From: Cordylochernes scorpioides
Lineage: Eukaryota; Arthropoda; Arachnida; Pseudoscorpiones; Chernetidae
DNA: 64,000 nucleotides
Assembly: GCA_030710605.1 (NCBI GenBank)
Contig: CP092879.1
Location: forward strand, 40,238,842 to 40,302,841
Reading direction: 5' to 3'
The notes beneath the pieces were generated by a model. The model saw only the letters and a program-made list of their open reading frames with translations. It was not told where the DNA came from and ran no database searches. Within the stretch, counting starts at the first letter, position 1, and each line of letters starts with the position of its first letter. The translations under genes were made by a program, and so were the position numbers. Of this stretch, positions 10,842 through 22,107 are shown piece after piece.

Positions 10842-12260
10842 CACTGCGTGACATTGAAAATGGAACACCAAGAAATAGTGGCCAGAAAGTGATGAAACTC
10901 GGCAGACAGAGAGAGACAGGGACGAACAATAAGTGATCTTTATTTCAAAATGATAGTCATAATACAGAGCGAGAACGGCGTCGGCTTAGTAGCAAGTAGG
11001 ACCATCGCGGACGGCGATGCACGCAGCAACACGTCTAGGTAGAGAGTCAATCAGAGTACGGATGGCGTCCTGAGGGATGGCTCTCCATTCCCTCTCAACC
11101 ATTTGCCACAGTTCGTCTTCTGAACGCGGCTGTGGCAAGGCATGCAAACGGCGTCCAATGATGTCCCAGACGTGCTCGATTGGTGAGAAATCAGGAGAGT
11201 ACGGTGGCCAGGGAAGCATCTGTACATCTTGCAGAGCTTGTTGGCTAATGCGAGCAGTGTGCGGTCGGGCGTTATCCTGCTGATAAAGGGCATTGGGTAC
11301 CCCCTGAAGGTAGGGGAGTGTCACCGGTCGCAGCACATCATCAACGTATCGTTGGGCCGTCATAGTGCCCTGAATACGAAGTAAAGGTGACCTGGAATCA
11401 TACGCGATTGCGCCCCAAACCATGATTCCACGTTGTCGCACGGTGGGGCGTTCCACAATTGCTGCCGGATTGGACCTTTCTCCACGTCGACGCCACACGC
11501 GTACACGGCGACTATCACTGGACAAGCAGAAACGCGACTCATCTGAGAACACGACCCTGTGCCCTTCCGTCATCCACGTCGATCTAGCCCGGCACCATTC
11601 CAAACGTTGGCGCCTATTCGGTGGGGTCAATGGCAGTCTTCTTAGCGGACGGCATGAGTGCAAGCCATTAGCAACCAATCGACGGGAAATGGTTCTGGTC
11701 GAGATGGAATGATCTAGGGTGTCTTGCACATGTTGCAGGATGGCGGTACAAGTGGCTTGTGGGGCCGCCACTGCTTGTCGAAGGATACGCCGATCCACAC
11801 GTGCTGACGTCACTCTGGTTGCACCGACATTCCTATAAATTGCCACATTTCCTTGTTCCAACCATCTTCTCCACAGTCGGTGCACCGTGAACGCACCAAG
11901 GTGTGTATCAGCTGCGATTTGACGTATGGACCAACCTGCCCTTTTCAGTCCGATCACCATGCCCCTCGTAAAAGCGTCTGTCTGCTTGAACTGCCTCCGT
12001 TTACGATGACCTGGCATTCTCTGTTATTACACGTGTCTTTTGACATAAGAACAAAATTTCTACAATGATTTTCCTTGAAGAAATAACGACACGAATACTG
12101 TCCTTTCTGCAAGTTCCTTCCCTTATATCTTACTCCATGTGCGCACGAGAGCTGCGCATTTTACATCATTTGCATAACTCGGTTAGGCGCGTCTACCCTG
12201 AAATTTGCATAATTTTCTGGCCACTATTTCTTGGTGTTCCATTTTCAATGTCACGCAGTG
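10842..12260 (-). mobile_element. Tc1-like DNA transposon, structurally complete
   Basis: The terminal inverted repeats start CACTGCGTGACATTGAAAAT and match for about 47 bp (10842-10888 and 12214-12260). Both ends abut TA-rich flanks (TATA/TATATA), as expected for TA target duplication. The 1419-bp length and single intact transposase frame on the minus strand make this the only element in the window that looks able to move by itself. The TIRs are essentially identical, which suggests a young insertion. Confidence 0.93.
10986..12017 (-). CDS. Tc1-like transposase, intact
   Basis: A 343-residue transposase that would bind the 47-bp TIRs in the nucleus and cut and join DNA at TA sites. The start is ATG at 12017 (MPGHRKRRQF) and the stop TAA ends at 10986. 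Residues about 20-52 form a first helix-turn-helix (GWSIRQIAADTHLGAFTVHRL) and residues about 75-115 a second (paired-like bipartite domain). Basic stretches lie at RRLPLTPPNRR. The DDE triad is D159 (VVFSDESRF), D248 (QQDNARPH) and E281 (SPIEHVW). Only 32 residues separate D248 and E281, where textbook Tc1 has 34. No stop or frameshift interrupts it. Length is usual for the family. Neighbours are unrelated repeats. It was probably acquired by transposition and is still young, judging from intact frame and TIRs. Confidence 0.95.
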   Translation of the reverse strand: MPGHRKRRQFKQTDAFTRGMVIGLKRAGWSIRQIAADTHLGAFTVHRLWRRWLEQGNVAIYRNVGATRVTSARVDRRILRQAVAAPQATCTAILQHVQDTLDHSISTRTISRRLVANGLHSCRPLRRLPLTPPNRRQRLEWCRARSTWMTEGHRVVFSDESRFCLSSDSRRVRVWRRRGERSNPAAIVERPTVRQRGIMVWGAIAYDSRSPLLRIQGTMTAQRYVDDVLRPVTLPYLQGVPNALYQQDNARPHTARISQQALQDVQMLPWPPYSPDFSPIEHVWDIIGRRLHALPQPRSEDELWQMVEREWRAIPQDAIRTLIDSLPRRVAACIAVRDGPTCY

Positions 12261-12555
12261 TATATATATGTTATAAGAGAGATCTTGTCGACTCACTGTA
12301 ATGATTTGTTGAGTTTGATGTCGACTACTGAAATAAGTTGAAGTTCTGGTAAGCCATGTGTAGAGTTTTCCAGTACCTCTCTGCACCTTGGAAGACCTTT
12401 AAAAGTTCTCACAAAATACAGGCAGTCGTGGTCGAGGCAGAGTGGAAAAGCTTGGGAATGTCCCTACAAAAAACGAAGACACAATTGCACTAAGAAAGTT
12501 CCGTAACAGATAAAAGTTGAGCTAGGAGCGAAACATGGAGAGCTAGAAGATTTCT
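12261..12555. other. Spacer right of the Tc1-like element
   Basis: No gene family recognised; the small minus-strand frame here runs into the element's own right end. Confidence 0.35.
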
Positions 12556-12795
12556 TACTCGTCTACATGATGGATGGGATGGAACTCAGGTACGACCGAC
12601 GTGAGCTGACGCTAAGGGTGAACTAAACTGTCAAGTCACTGTAAAGTGATTGTATTTATAGGTTAAAGACGGGGGGCCTTATGTGACAGGGGCGTTTCTG
12701 AGAAAGGGGGCCCTTACCTGCCCAGGTGTGAGAGGGGTCTCTGCATTCCACCACATGTGACAGTGTGGGTGGCCTTGTCGTGGGAATTGTAAATC
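12556..12795. other. GC-richer block of unknown origin
   Basis: About 240 bp with G- and C-rich runs (GACGGGGGGCC near 12667, GGGGGCCCTTACCTG near 12704), standing out from the AT-rich surroundings. No frame or RNA recognised. It may be part of an old LTR or LINE end; I cannot tell. Confidence 0.3.
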
Positions 12796-13005
12796 TACCT
12801 GATTTATGACTTCTATCTCTTGCTTAGCACAACTCTTAAATCTATTACAGATTTTATTTATTTATCCACTTTGTACAAATTACATTACATATGATGATGT
12901 AAAGACACATGTCAATAATACGTATAATCATTAACAGCTGTGTTCTATTATACAACATTAAAATCTTGTTATAAGTTATTTACAATATGGGTTTGTTGGC
13001 TTAAA
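12796..13005. other. AT-rich spacer
   Basis: Nothing recognised. Confidence 0.3.
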
Positions 13006-13008
13006 TTA

Positions 13009-13044
<36 letters not shown>

Positions 13045-13046
13045 TA
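13006..13046. repeat. AT dinucleotide microsatellite
   Basis: An uninterrupted TA run bracketed by ACC and GGT, so the whole tract is palindromic. It lies 12 bp left of the 5' LTR of the next element and may have been its insertion target. Confidence 0.9.
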
Positions 13047-13057
13047 TATATGGTAGT

Positions 13058-13387
13058 TGTTGGCGCGCTGCTGGAGCCTTTAATTTACATGTTCCAATTT
13101 TGACTTACTTGTTTTGTCTACATCTTTTCTTATGGATTCAATTGTAACTTTTAATATCTTATTTATTTTTAATAACTTTCATGTATAATTATTTTTACAT
13201 AATTTTGTTTTCAATAATTATTTTACATACTTTTATTTCGTCAAATTTGCATACTTTTGTTTTAGATTATTTAAGACAATAATCTTTAGTTAGAAAGTGC
13301 TTTGCCTCCAAACTTTTGGTTTGTGAATAAACGTTAAAAAGACTTCACGAATGTTTCTTCCCAGTACATCAGGTCACCAGCGCAACA
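13058..13387 (+). repeat. 5' LTR of gypsy element 1
   Basis: Begins TGTTGGCGCGCTG and ends CGCAACA. A TGGTGGAGATGC follows one base later (13389-13400), where the primer-binding site should lie; I cannot assign the tRNA primer. GTGAATAAACG near 13322-13332 may act as polyadenylation signal. Confidence 0.93.
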
Positions 13388-14408
13388 CTGGTGGAGATGC
13401 TGTTTCCAACCCAAGAAGAAGCAGGCGAACACAAGGCCTGCCACCAGTTAGATCTTTTAGCGCCTCGCCAACAAGACGAATAAAGGCTGATCCTGAAGAT
13501 GCCGCCTCGTGGAATAACAACGTCTACTTCTGTCAGCCACCACCTCCAAGCCTAGAATTTTTCGGAGGGTATTCTGAAGAGGACCCAGCAGAGTGGCTAG
13601 AAGAACTCGAGCCTTTAGCAAGACAGCAGCGATGGCCCGAGGACGTGATGCTGGCATATGCCAGAAGTTACCTGAAAGGTCCTGCAAAAAATGGGCAAAG
13701 CTAAACACCCCCCAAATATTTTCCAATTGGACAACCCTAAAGAAAACACTGATGCAAGACTTTAAGATTGCAGATACGACAAAATTTAAATTAATCATGG
13801 AGCTCCAGAATAGAGTACAAGGATATAATGAATCTACTCTACGATACGCTGAAGATGTACTCAACTTGTGCAACAAGGTGAACTCTAAAATGTCCGCTGA
13901 GGATAAACTTTATTATATGAAAACTTGACTGAACAAATATCTCTCGCTCGTCGTATTAATGACACCTTGCAGTACAGTTAAAGAATTCTTGGAACTAGCA
14001 AGACGCATTGATCAACATCTGGTTGACTTCGAACAGAGAAGAAGCTGCAGACAAAGATCTAATCCTATCCAACCATTTCAGACAAGAAAATATAATTATA
14101 ACAACTATAGAGGTTCAGCACGACCTTCAAACGAGAGACCCCAAATATCGAACGAGCACCCAACTGACTATGGAAGGCAAAATATAATTCCGAGTAAATT
14201 CGAGGGTAAAAGAATAATTGAAACTAGAGCAGGAACAAGTGGCGTTAATCTGCGAAATTCACCCCCACCTCAACAAAATCGCAACAACGAGCAAAGATCC
14301 ACACGTCCTAATACTTATTATCGAAGACAGTATCAGGTTGACAAAAGAATCTGTTGGAACTGCTCGGAACAAGGAAATATTTCGAGGTATTGCCCGTATA
14401 AGCCCTAA
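13351..14408 (+). pseudogene. gag of gypsy element 1, broken
   Basis: Structural capsid/nucleocapsid gene. The open frame starts at an ATG inside the 5' LTR (13351) and runs to 13704, with a retrotransposon-gag signature (FFGGYSEEDPAEWLEELE). The protein then continues in a second frame (from about 13680), hits a TGA at 13926-13928, and resumes in that frame to 14408. Near the end is a CCHC-type zinc knuckle (14352-14393), but the histidine is asparagine (CWNCSEQGNISRYC), which should abolish zinc binding. One frameshift, one stop and a lost ligand make it non-functional. An ATG within the LTR is unusual because the primer-binding site would then sit inside the gag frame. Confidence 0.8.
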
Positions 14409-14686
14409 CACCAAAACTACAATATCAGACCTATCCGAAGACAATATACGAGGTCTATAGACGAACCAAATTCACCACATGAGGAATACCTAAAGAATTG
14501 TAGAGGCATCGAGGATAGGGAGCGAGAGGATCCAGATTTCGACATTCATAGTGAGGAAGACTTCCCTACTCTAGAGGAAGCTTCAAAAAACTAATTAAGT
14601 CAAAAGGATCGCAACTCTCCGGTGATAGAATAAATTTAATTGTAAATCTTCAGAAAAACAAAACCATTCGCATTGTAATAAAAGGA

Positions 14687-16130
14687 ATGCCAATAGAAGG
14701 ACTGATAGACACCGGAGCAATGGTCAGTTGCCTTGATGAGGAACTTGTTAAGAAGCTCGAATTAAAAATCATACCCGATAAAAATCTAAAATTAAAATCA
14801 GCAGATGATCAAAAACTCAATGCAATAGGGAAGTCAAAAGTTAAATTTAAAATCAATAAGAAAGAATATGAAATAGAAATGATTATCTTTAAAAAATGCA
14901 ACCCTGTAATAATCCTTGGAGATGACTTTTTAAGTCAAAATAAAGCACTAATAAATTGTCAAAACAATACTTTGTGGGTGGAATTCCCAAATGTATTTGA
15001 CCAAAATGAATCAAATTTAAGATATGCTCATATAGCTGAGGATAAAATCATTCCTGAATATTGTTTATGTTTAGTAAAAGGATATAGTAAGACTAGCATT
15101 ACAGGCAGAGAAATACTAATTGAGAATATTCCTTCTCTGACAACCAAATATAATCTTATAACAACCAGATCCCTATTGAATAATACGAAGAAATATTTGA
15201 CCATATGGATTTTAAACGGTACGAACAAACCTGTAAAACTTTTCCGGAACACGAAGATAGGAATACTTTCGGAGGTAGACAGACTGTACCAGACGGAGAA
15301 CCAAAGAGTAGCCTCTATTAGAGCTGATTTTGATATAAATCCTGGGTTATATCCGGAAGAATGCAGCCAGGTTTTGACCCTCCTTAGTGGATATGGCGAG
15401 ATGTTCACTGCACCGGATGAGTATAAGGGTAGAACACATCTCGTTAAACACCAAATTAGAACAACGAGCGATATCCCCATCAGGAAAAATCCTTACAGAG
15501 TATCTTTAAAAGAACGGAAGATAATTAGTGATCAAATAAACAGTATGTTAAAAAATGGAATTATTTCACATTCCTCAAGTCCATGGGCATCCCCTATAAT
15601 TCTAGTGAAGAAAAAGAATGGAAAATTTAGATTTTGCGTGGATTATAGAAATCTGAACTCAGTCACAGTAAAAGACCAATATCCACTACCGCGCATAGAT
15701 GACTGCTTCGATTCCCTTCATGGCGCCAGGTACTTTACTTCACTCGACCTTTGCTCAGGCTACTGGCAAGTAGAGGCGGAAGAACAGGACCGTGAAAAAA
15801 CAGCCTTTATCACTCCTGATGGACTTTATCAATTTAATGTTCTACCTTTTGGATTGTGCAACGGGCCAGCAACTTTCGAGAGATTAATGGATACTGTTCT
15901 TAGAACCCATAAGTGGAAAATATGCCTCTGTTACCTCGACGACGTCATCATATTCTCAGAAGATCTACATTCCCATTTGAACAGATTGAAGACAATCTTA
16001 GAATGTTTGAAAACAACAGGATTGACACTCAATGCTTCGAAATGCCGATTTGCATATACCAAGCTTCTTATTTTGGGACATGTCGTTTCAAATGAAGGAA
16101 TCGCGCCAGACCCAGAAAAAAAATATAAGT
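14687..16130 (+). pseudogene. pol part 1: protease and reverse transcriptase
   Basis: The frame opens near the aspartic protease site (LIDTGAMVSCL) and continues through the reverse transcriptase. Visible RT motifs are SPWASPIILVKKKNG, FRFCVDYRNLN, FTSLDLCSGYWQ, LPFGLCNGPATF and the catalytic YLDD at 15932-15943. The frame is lost at or beside a run of eight A (16115-16122) between RT and RNase H, and the product continues in the next frame. The RT lesion is a single indel, so this half is otherwise well preserved. Closest in style to arthropod Ty3/gypsy pol proteins. Confidence 0.9.
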
Positions 16131-18029
16131 ATAAGAAAATTTCCAACGCCCAGAACTGTCAAAGATGTCCGAGCTTTTCTTGGACTTTGTTCATACTATA
16201 GAAGATTTATAAGAGAATTTTCAAAAGTTGCATTGCCTTTACAGATTTTGACCCGCAAAAACCATTCGTTTGCATGGGGTAAAGAACAAGAGTTGTCATT
16301 TAATTCATTGAAAATCAAACTCATCTCTCCTGAAGTATTAACGCATTACGATCCAAATAAGCCTATAGGCCTCCACACAGACGCAAGCGACCAAGGACTT
16401 GGAGCAGTGCTTGTTGATTTAGACGAAAACACTAAGGAGCGTCCAATTTCTTATGCAAGCAGGACATTACAGAAAGCAGAAACCAACTACTCTACAACCG
16501 AGAAAGAATGCCTAGCTATCATATTGGCGATTAAAAAATTTAGACCATATCTTTACGGAAGAAAATTCACAATATATACAGATCACCATAGTCTGTGCTG
16601 GATGGCAAAAATGAAAAACCCTGCAGGGCGATTAGCGAGGTGGTCACTAGAACTACAAGAATATGATTTTGCCATTAAATACAAGTCTGGGAAAACTCAT
16701 CTAGATGCAGATGGATTGTCACGATGTCCTATCCCGGAAAGAATTATTTCCACAATTAATTATGAGGAACATGATTATGATTCTTATATAAAAAAGATCG
16801 ATAATTTGGTAAATCAGAATCCAAACAGCTATGGAGAGAACTTCACCAAATTTAAAGAGAAATTATTCAAGAAAAATCCTTCTGTGACTGGCGATCCTTG
16901 GTTGTTGATAGTCCCGAAAAACAAACAGAAAGAGCTCTTAGAAAATATGCACGACCATCCAACATCAGGTCATATATGCATTAAAAGAACTTACAATCGT
17001 CTAAAGAGCAAATATTTCTGGCCCTCAATGCTTAAAACTGTGGAAGAATATGTATCGAGTTGTCCTGAATGCCAGTTTCGCAAGACACCTTCCCAATTGC
17101 CTCAAGGACTGTTGCAGCCGATTCCACCAGCTTCAAGACCTTTTGAGAAAATGGGAATAGATTTGATGGGGAGATTCCCGAAATCTCGAAGAGGAAATAG
17201 TTGGATCCTGGTATGCACAGACTATTACTCTAGATATATCGAGAGAGCGGCATTACCTCGCGGGACGGCGGAAGAAATTGCAGACTTTTTCTTGCAAAAA
17301 GTGGTATTACGACACGGCGCACCCAAAACAGTTATATCTGATCGGGGGAGTTGCTTCTTGAGCAAACTATTCAAACAAGTGCTAAAGATATGCAATACGC
17401 TCCATAAGAAAACGACGAGTTATCATCCCCAGACTAACGGCCAAACAGAGAGAATGAACCGTACACTCGCTGATATGATGGCCATGTATATCGACGAGAG
17501 ACATCAGAATTGGGACGAGATACTTCCATTCGTAACTTTCGCCTATAACTCGTCCATACAGGCTACTACCGGCTATTCACCATACTTCCTAATCCACGGA
17601 CGAGAGCCATTGACCTTCTTAGATTCGACTTTTGATATGCCAGAGCTCTCTAAGTACAAAGACTATGACGAATATGTATCGAGCCTATTAGAAATAATAG
17701 AAGATGCAAAAGAAATATCCACCTCTAAAACAATAGCCAGACAGAATAAATCCAAACAGTTATATGATAGAACTCACAGAGAAGTTAAATATGCCATCAA
17801 TGATCTGGTACTGATTTGGACACCAATAAGGAAAGTAGGAAGAGCGGACAAACTACAAAGAAGATACGTCGGTCCTTATCAAATACTGCGACAAACATCA
17901 CCAGTAAACTACGAAGTCATCGAAATTGCAGAGGGAAAAAGGAAAAAGAGACAAATAGTACATGTGACAAGAATGAAACCATACAGATCACCAGACTGGA
18001 GGACAAGTCTTTTTCAAGAGGGGGAGTAA
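16120..18029 (+). pseudogene. pol part 2: RNase H and integrase
   Basis: Continues pol in a shifted frame from just after the A run. RNase H carries its acidic residues in LHTDASDQGLGAV, TEKECLAI, YTDHHSL and HLDADGLSR. Integrase has the HHCC zinc site (HDHPTSGHICIKRT then CPECQ) and the DDE triad in GIDLMG, ISDRG and GQTERMN, with 35 residues between the second D and E. A C-terminal part with YVGPYQIL resembles the GPY/F module. The frame ends in TAA at the polypurine tract. This half has no internal stop, so only the frameshift prevents a full pol. Confidence 0.92.
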
Positions 18030-18360
18030 TGTTGGCGCGCTGCTGGAGCCTTTAATTTACATGTTCCATTTTTGACTTACTTGTTTTGTCTACATCTTTT
18101 CTTATGGATTCAATTGTAACTTTTAACATCTTATTTATTTTTAATAACTTTCATGTATAATTATTTTTACATAATTTTGTTTTCTATAATTATTTTACAT
18201 ACTTTTATTTCGTCAAATTTGCATACTTTTGTTTTTAGATTATTTAAGACAATAATCTTTAGTTAGAAAGTGCTTTGCCTCCAAACTTTTGGTTTGTGAA
18301 TAAACGTTAAAAAGACTTCACGAATGTTTCTTCCCAGTACATCAGGTCACCAGCGTAACA
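18030..18360 (+). repeat. 3' LTR of gypsy element 1
   Basis: 331 bp, begins TGTTGGCGCGCTG directly after the polypurine tract and ends CGTAACA. Differs from the 5' LTR by about four substitutions and one T insertion. Confidence 0.93.
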
Positions 18361-18960
18361 ATATATACGTTTAAATTGGTCTATGAATATATGATACATT
18401 TATTTTCCCTCTGATTGGCTCTCTATTATCACATGACTTTAATCAGATAATCAATGTTGATTCAGTTTATTGTGTTCAATCAACGAGCAATGATTTTGTC
18501 AATTCGGTGGGTGCATTATATAGACACGAATTATTACTGAAAGTTTCCGTCGAATAGCGACTGTATGGGCCACAATGTACTAGTTTTATTATATGTTTTC
18601 TGAACCTTTACAAAACCTGGATCGTTCATCAAAGTCTTGCTATCTTGGCATCATTTTCCAATCGGGTAACTTGGGATTATTTACTGACAATGTGAACACG
18701 GAAGAGTAACTAAAAAATAGGGATACAGTAGATTTTTAAAACCTCTATTTTGGAGAGAAGTCGGTCATGTGTCTAATCATATGTCACAGAGAGTGGAGTC
18801 TGCGGATGGCGCCAACCTCAGACAATGCGGCAGACATTCTTCAGGGCCACTGGCGTTCCGCCAAACTTCCATTACTGGGGCTTCGACCCGGAGACAAAGC
18901 CGCAGTCCAACGTCATCCTTAGCCTTGTCTGACAATTGTGTCCTCAAGGAGGGTTTGGCC
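18361..18960. other. Spacer with a GC-richer patch
   Basis: The part around 18780-18960 is more GC-rich and open in one frame on the plus strand for 68 codons, without any family resemblance. I see no firm feature. Confidence 0.35.
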
Positions 18961-20240
18961 TTTACCCTGTTCTGACAAAATGTTCTTTCTTATAGGTTGG
19001 ACAATATCCTTATTAAATGATAGACGATACATTGGTGTGACAAAATGTCCCTTCTTATAGGATAGATGTTACCTTGGTGCGATCAAATATCCCTTCTTAA
19101 AGAATAGACGATACTTACTTGTAACAAAATGTCCCTTCTTATAAGACGTTACCTTGGTGTGACTAAATATCCCTTCTCATAGAATAGACGATGCTTTGGT
19201 GTGCCAAAATGTCCCTTTTTATAGGATAGACTATACCTTGTTTTGACAAAATGTCCCTTCTCATAGAATAGATGATACCTGGGTGTGACAAAATGTCCCT
19301 TCTCATAGAATAGATGATACTTTGGTGTGATAAAATGTTTCTTCTCATAGAATAGATGATACCTTGGTGTGACAAAATGTCCCTTCTCATAGAATATATG
19401 ATACCTTGGTGTGACAAAATGTCTCTTCTCATAGAATAGATGATACCTTGTTTTGACAAAATGTCCCTTCTCATAGAATAGATGATACTTTGGTGTGACA
19501 AAATGCCCCTTTTTATAGGATAAACGATACCTTGGTGTGACAAAATGCCCCTTTTTATAGGATAAACGATACCTTGGTGTGACAAAATGTCCCTTCTTAT
19601 GAGATAGGCGATACCTTCGTGTGACAACATGTCCCTTTTTATAGAATAGACGATACCTTGGTGTGGAAAATATCCTTTCTCATAGAATAGACGATACCTT
19701 GGTGTGAGAATATCCCTTCTTGTAGGATAGATGATACTTTTATGTGATAAAATGTCCCTTCTTATAGGATAGGCGATACCTTGGTGTGACAAAATGTCCC
19801 TTCCTATTAGATAGGCGATACCTTTATGTGACAAAATGTCCCTTCTCATAGAATAGACGATACTTTGATGGGACAAAATGTCCCTTCTCATAGAATAGAC
19901 GATACTTTGATGTGACAAAATGTCCCTTCTCATGGAACAGACGATACTTTTAATGTGACAAAATGTCCCTTCTTATAAGATAAGACTATACCTTATTTTG
20001 ACAAAATGTTCCGTCTTATAGAATGGATGATACTTTGGTGTGTTCATTCCTATAGTTTAGACGATACCCTGATGTGACAATGACATCCTTACTGAGGAAT
20101 TCAATAAGACTCCTTGCTGTGATATTACTGCGACGTCTAACCATGTGACAATTGTGACCTCACTGAGACATTGGGCGATAATATCTTGCTGTGACATCTA
20201 GGTGATAGCCCGTTGTTTTAAAATGTCCTCTTTCAGAAAA
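18961..20240. repeat. 42-bp minisatellite array
   Basis: About 25-28 tandem units of about 42 bp built on GATACCTTGGTGTGAC, AAAATGTCCCTTCT and ATAGAATAG. The central part (about 19160-19935) is regular; both ends decay, and the last recognisable echoes are near 20170-20220. Because 42 is divisible by three, the minus strand stays open for 256 codons as a 14-residue repeat (MRRDILSHQGIVYS-like). Single-base indels elsewhere break the frame, which favours a non-coding satellite. Confidence 0.9.
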
Positions 20241-20605
20241 TTGAAGATTACCAACTTCTATACCATAGTTCATTATGATATCTATTGCTCTAACATTTAC
20301 TCAATACTTCTCTCTATATTTTTTAAAAATGGATTCTAAACATTCAGTGTTAATATTGGATTGACAAACTTCGTGTTTTTGGAGTTAATACAGGCAGAAT
20401 ATATATTTTAAAAAAATTTTCAATATTTTAATTTAATATTTAATCCATGATTAACAACACAAGATAACACGTCTAACTCAAACTTTCACTGTTATAAACT
20501 TTAAGAATAAATTCTCTACTTTTTACTTATATTTTTTGACATTTCTAGAATTTTGTTTAGACTCTATCTTTCTAATTTATATTTTGATAACGGAATGAAT
20601 TATTT
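20241..20605. other. AT-rich stretch without a gene
   Basis: Nothing recognised. Confidence 0.4.
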
Positions 20606-22100
20606 ATATATGGTTATCTGTGTGGCCTTTCTGGATCACGATTCCATATTCCCGTGACAGTCAAATAATATCTAACAACCCGAGAAACAATACAACGGTC
20701 ACTACTGGGCTTCAACTCTGACGAGAAAAAATTCCGATATGTCCTGGTATGGAGTCCTACTTTGTGCATGTAGCATAACATCTTTTAAGACCTTTTAACA
20801 ACCAAAAGCAGAATTTGAATACAATTTCTAGAAGAGATATCTGTTTTTCGATCTGCCCTTACATTGAAGAGTACCTTATAGAAAGGGTAAAGAGAAGATA
20901 GAGAGAGAGCTAAATATATAAAAGTTACATTCGGATTACTCAATCGATATCTTAAAGGCTCCAAAATCACTGTTTCCCATTAAGATTTTTACGCAAAAAG
21001 GTAAAGTAATTTTAGAGTAAAAAAAAAAAAAACTAAATTTATTCAACACATAATTTACAATGGTGGGAATTATATTGATACATTTGGAAAATAATTTTGA
21101 TTTATAGAATTAAAGATATCAAACTAGCCACCTTTGTCGTTGTGTTAACTACCGAAAATATGTTTTTTAATTATTATTCTCCATTGTATATATATATACA
21201 AAGTCATGAAGTCTGAATTCATGGAGTAAATTTTAAAGTTTTTATAGGGTTGGAATACATTCCAAGAGGTGGTCTGATGAGGCCTCTTTGCTCCTGCAGA
21301 TAGTACATTGTGGAAAGGTCTTGACACCATCATGGAAAAGGAGCGATCTTGTTAGTTTGGTGTGTTAGGTTTGAGCCTATAAATGCAGGTTGCTGCTTGT
21401 AAGTTCATACCAAATTCTAGATTAGCTCCAGGCTTGAAAGTAATGTGAAGACTTTAACCCATCAGAAAGGTAACGGCAGCTATACGTATATGTATTATCA
21501 GCTTTGCGGCCAAAATGTGAAGTTTTTTTCAATGACACCCAATACCATTACTAAAAGTAATGATTTAGTATGGCGATCTAGAGAGGTATAAGAGAATTAT
21601 CTTTGGCAAATCCCTTCAGCTTTATAGATGGCGTTGTAACTTGAAATTCAATCTTAAGTAATAAAGACACTTTTTGCAATTATTTCGATTGATATATCGC
21701 TTTAAATCCTTAGAAATTATTCCACAATCTAACCTAAGAATGTAAGCATCGTTACCCTCAGTGTCCCCACATACATATAGTCTATCTTGGCGCTGAATGT
21801 AGAACCTAGAATCGCCAGAAAATACCACGTGACGCCATTCTTATATCATTGTCCAACGCACCCTTGTGGGCGATTCTGCTGCTACTGTAGTCGCCTGACA
21901 TCCCATTGTCCTGCAGACGTCGTCGCATTGTCCTTGCTGACGCATCTCGTCGTAAAGACGACTCAAGTTCCTGACTCATGTTATATGATATGACTGTATC
22001 ATGTCACTGTATTGTGTGATATGACTGTATCATGTCACTGTATTGTGTCTCTTCCTTGGCCATGCGAAAAAGAAATCTGACCTCTCGGGCGGTAGTGATC
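20606..22100 (-). pseudogene. Tc1-like transposon remnant A
   Basis: Decayed DNA transposon on the minus strand. Fragments near 21900-21970 read SSLRRDASARTMRRRLQDNG, matching the second helix-turn-helix of Tc1-type transposases. The first catalytic region follows (VFSGDSRFYIQRQDRLYVCGD, about 21750-21830), where the expected DES reads GDS. The left part (20606-20790) is a direct repeat of 22113-22297 in the neighbouring copy B. A 31-bp tandem duplication sits at 21987-22048 and a LINE tail fragment at 21245-21335. Multiple stops and indels; no functional protein. It is a different family from the intact element at 10.8 kb. Confidence 0.65.
21245..21335 (-). pseudogene. LINE C-terminal zinc-finger fragment
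   Basis: In-frame minus-strand piece reading VKTFPQCTICRSKEASSDHL then LECIPT: a C-x2-C and H-x4-C motif typical of the C-terminus of jockey/I/R1-like reverse transcriptases. The rest of the LINE is not recognisable. It lies within the decayed Tc1 copy, so it probably inserted there. Confidence 0.6.
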
Positions 22101-22107
22101 GCCAAAT

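Larger units (their letters stand above)
13058..18360 (+). mobile_element. Ty3/gypsy LTR retrotransposon 1
   Basis: A 5.3-kb element bounded by two LTRs of 330 and 331 bp that differ at about five places, so it inserted relatively recently. Order: LTR, gag, protease, reverse transcriptase, RNase H, integrase, polypurine tract (GAGGGGGAG at 18019-18027), LTR. Integrase after RNase H is the Ty3/gypsy order. Both gag and pol are interrupted, so this copy is dead. I found no clear target duplication; the left flank is a TA microsatellite and the right flank begins ATATATACG. No envelope gene. Confidence 0.93.

Noticed and set aside
13006-13046. Regulatory palindrome next to gypsy element 1
   Set aside because: It is a plain TA microsatellite; palindromic character follows from the repeat.
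19163-19933. 256-codon repeat protein on the minus strand
   Set aside because: A 42-bp tandem array stays open by arithmetic; neighbouring units have frame-breaking indels. Kept as a finding, not called as a gene.
18961-20240. CRISPR array
   Set aside because: Units are contiguous tandem copies with no spacers, and the window is eukaryotic.
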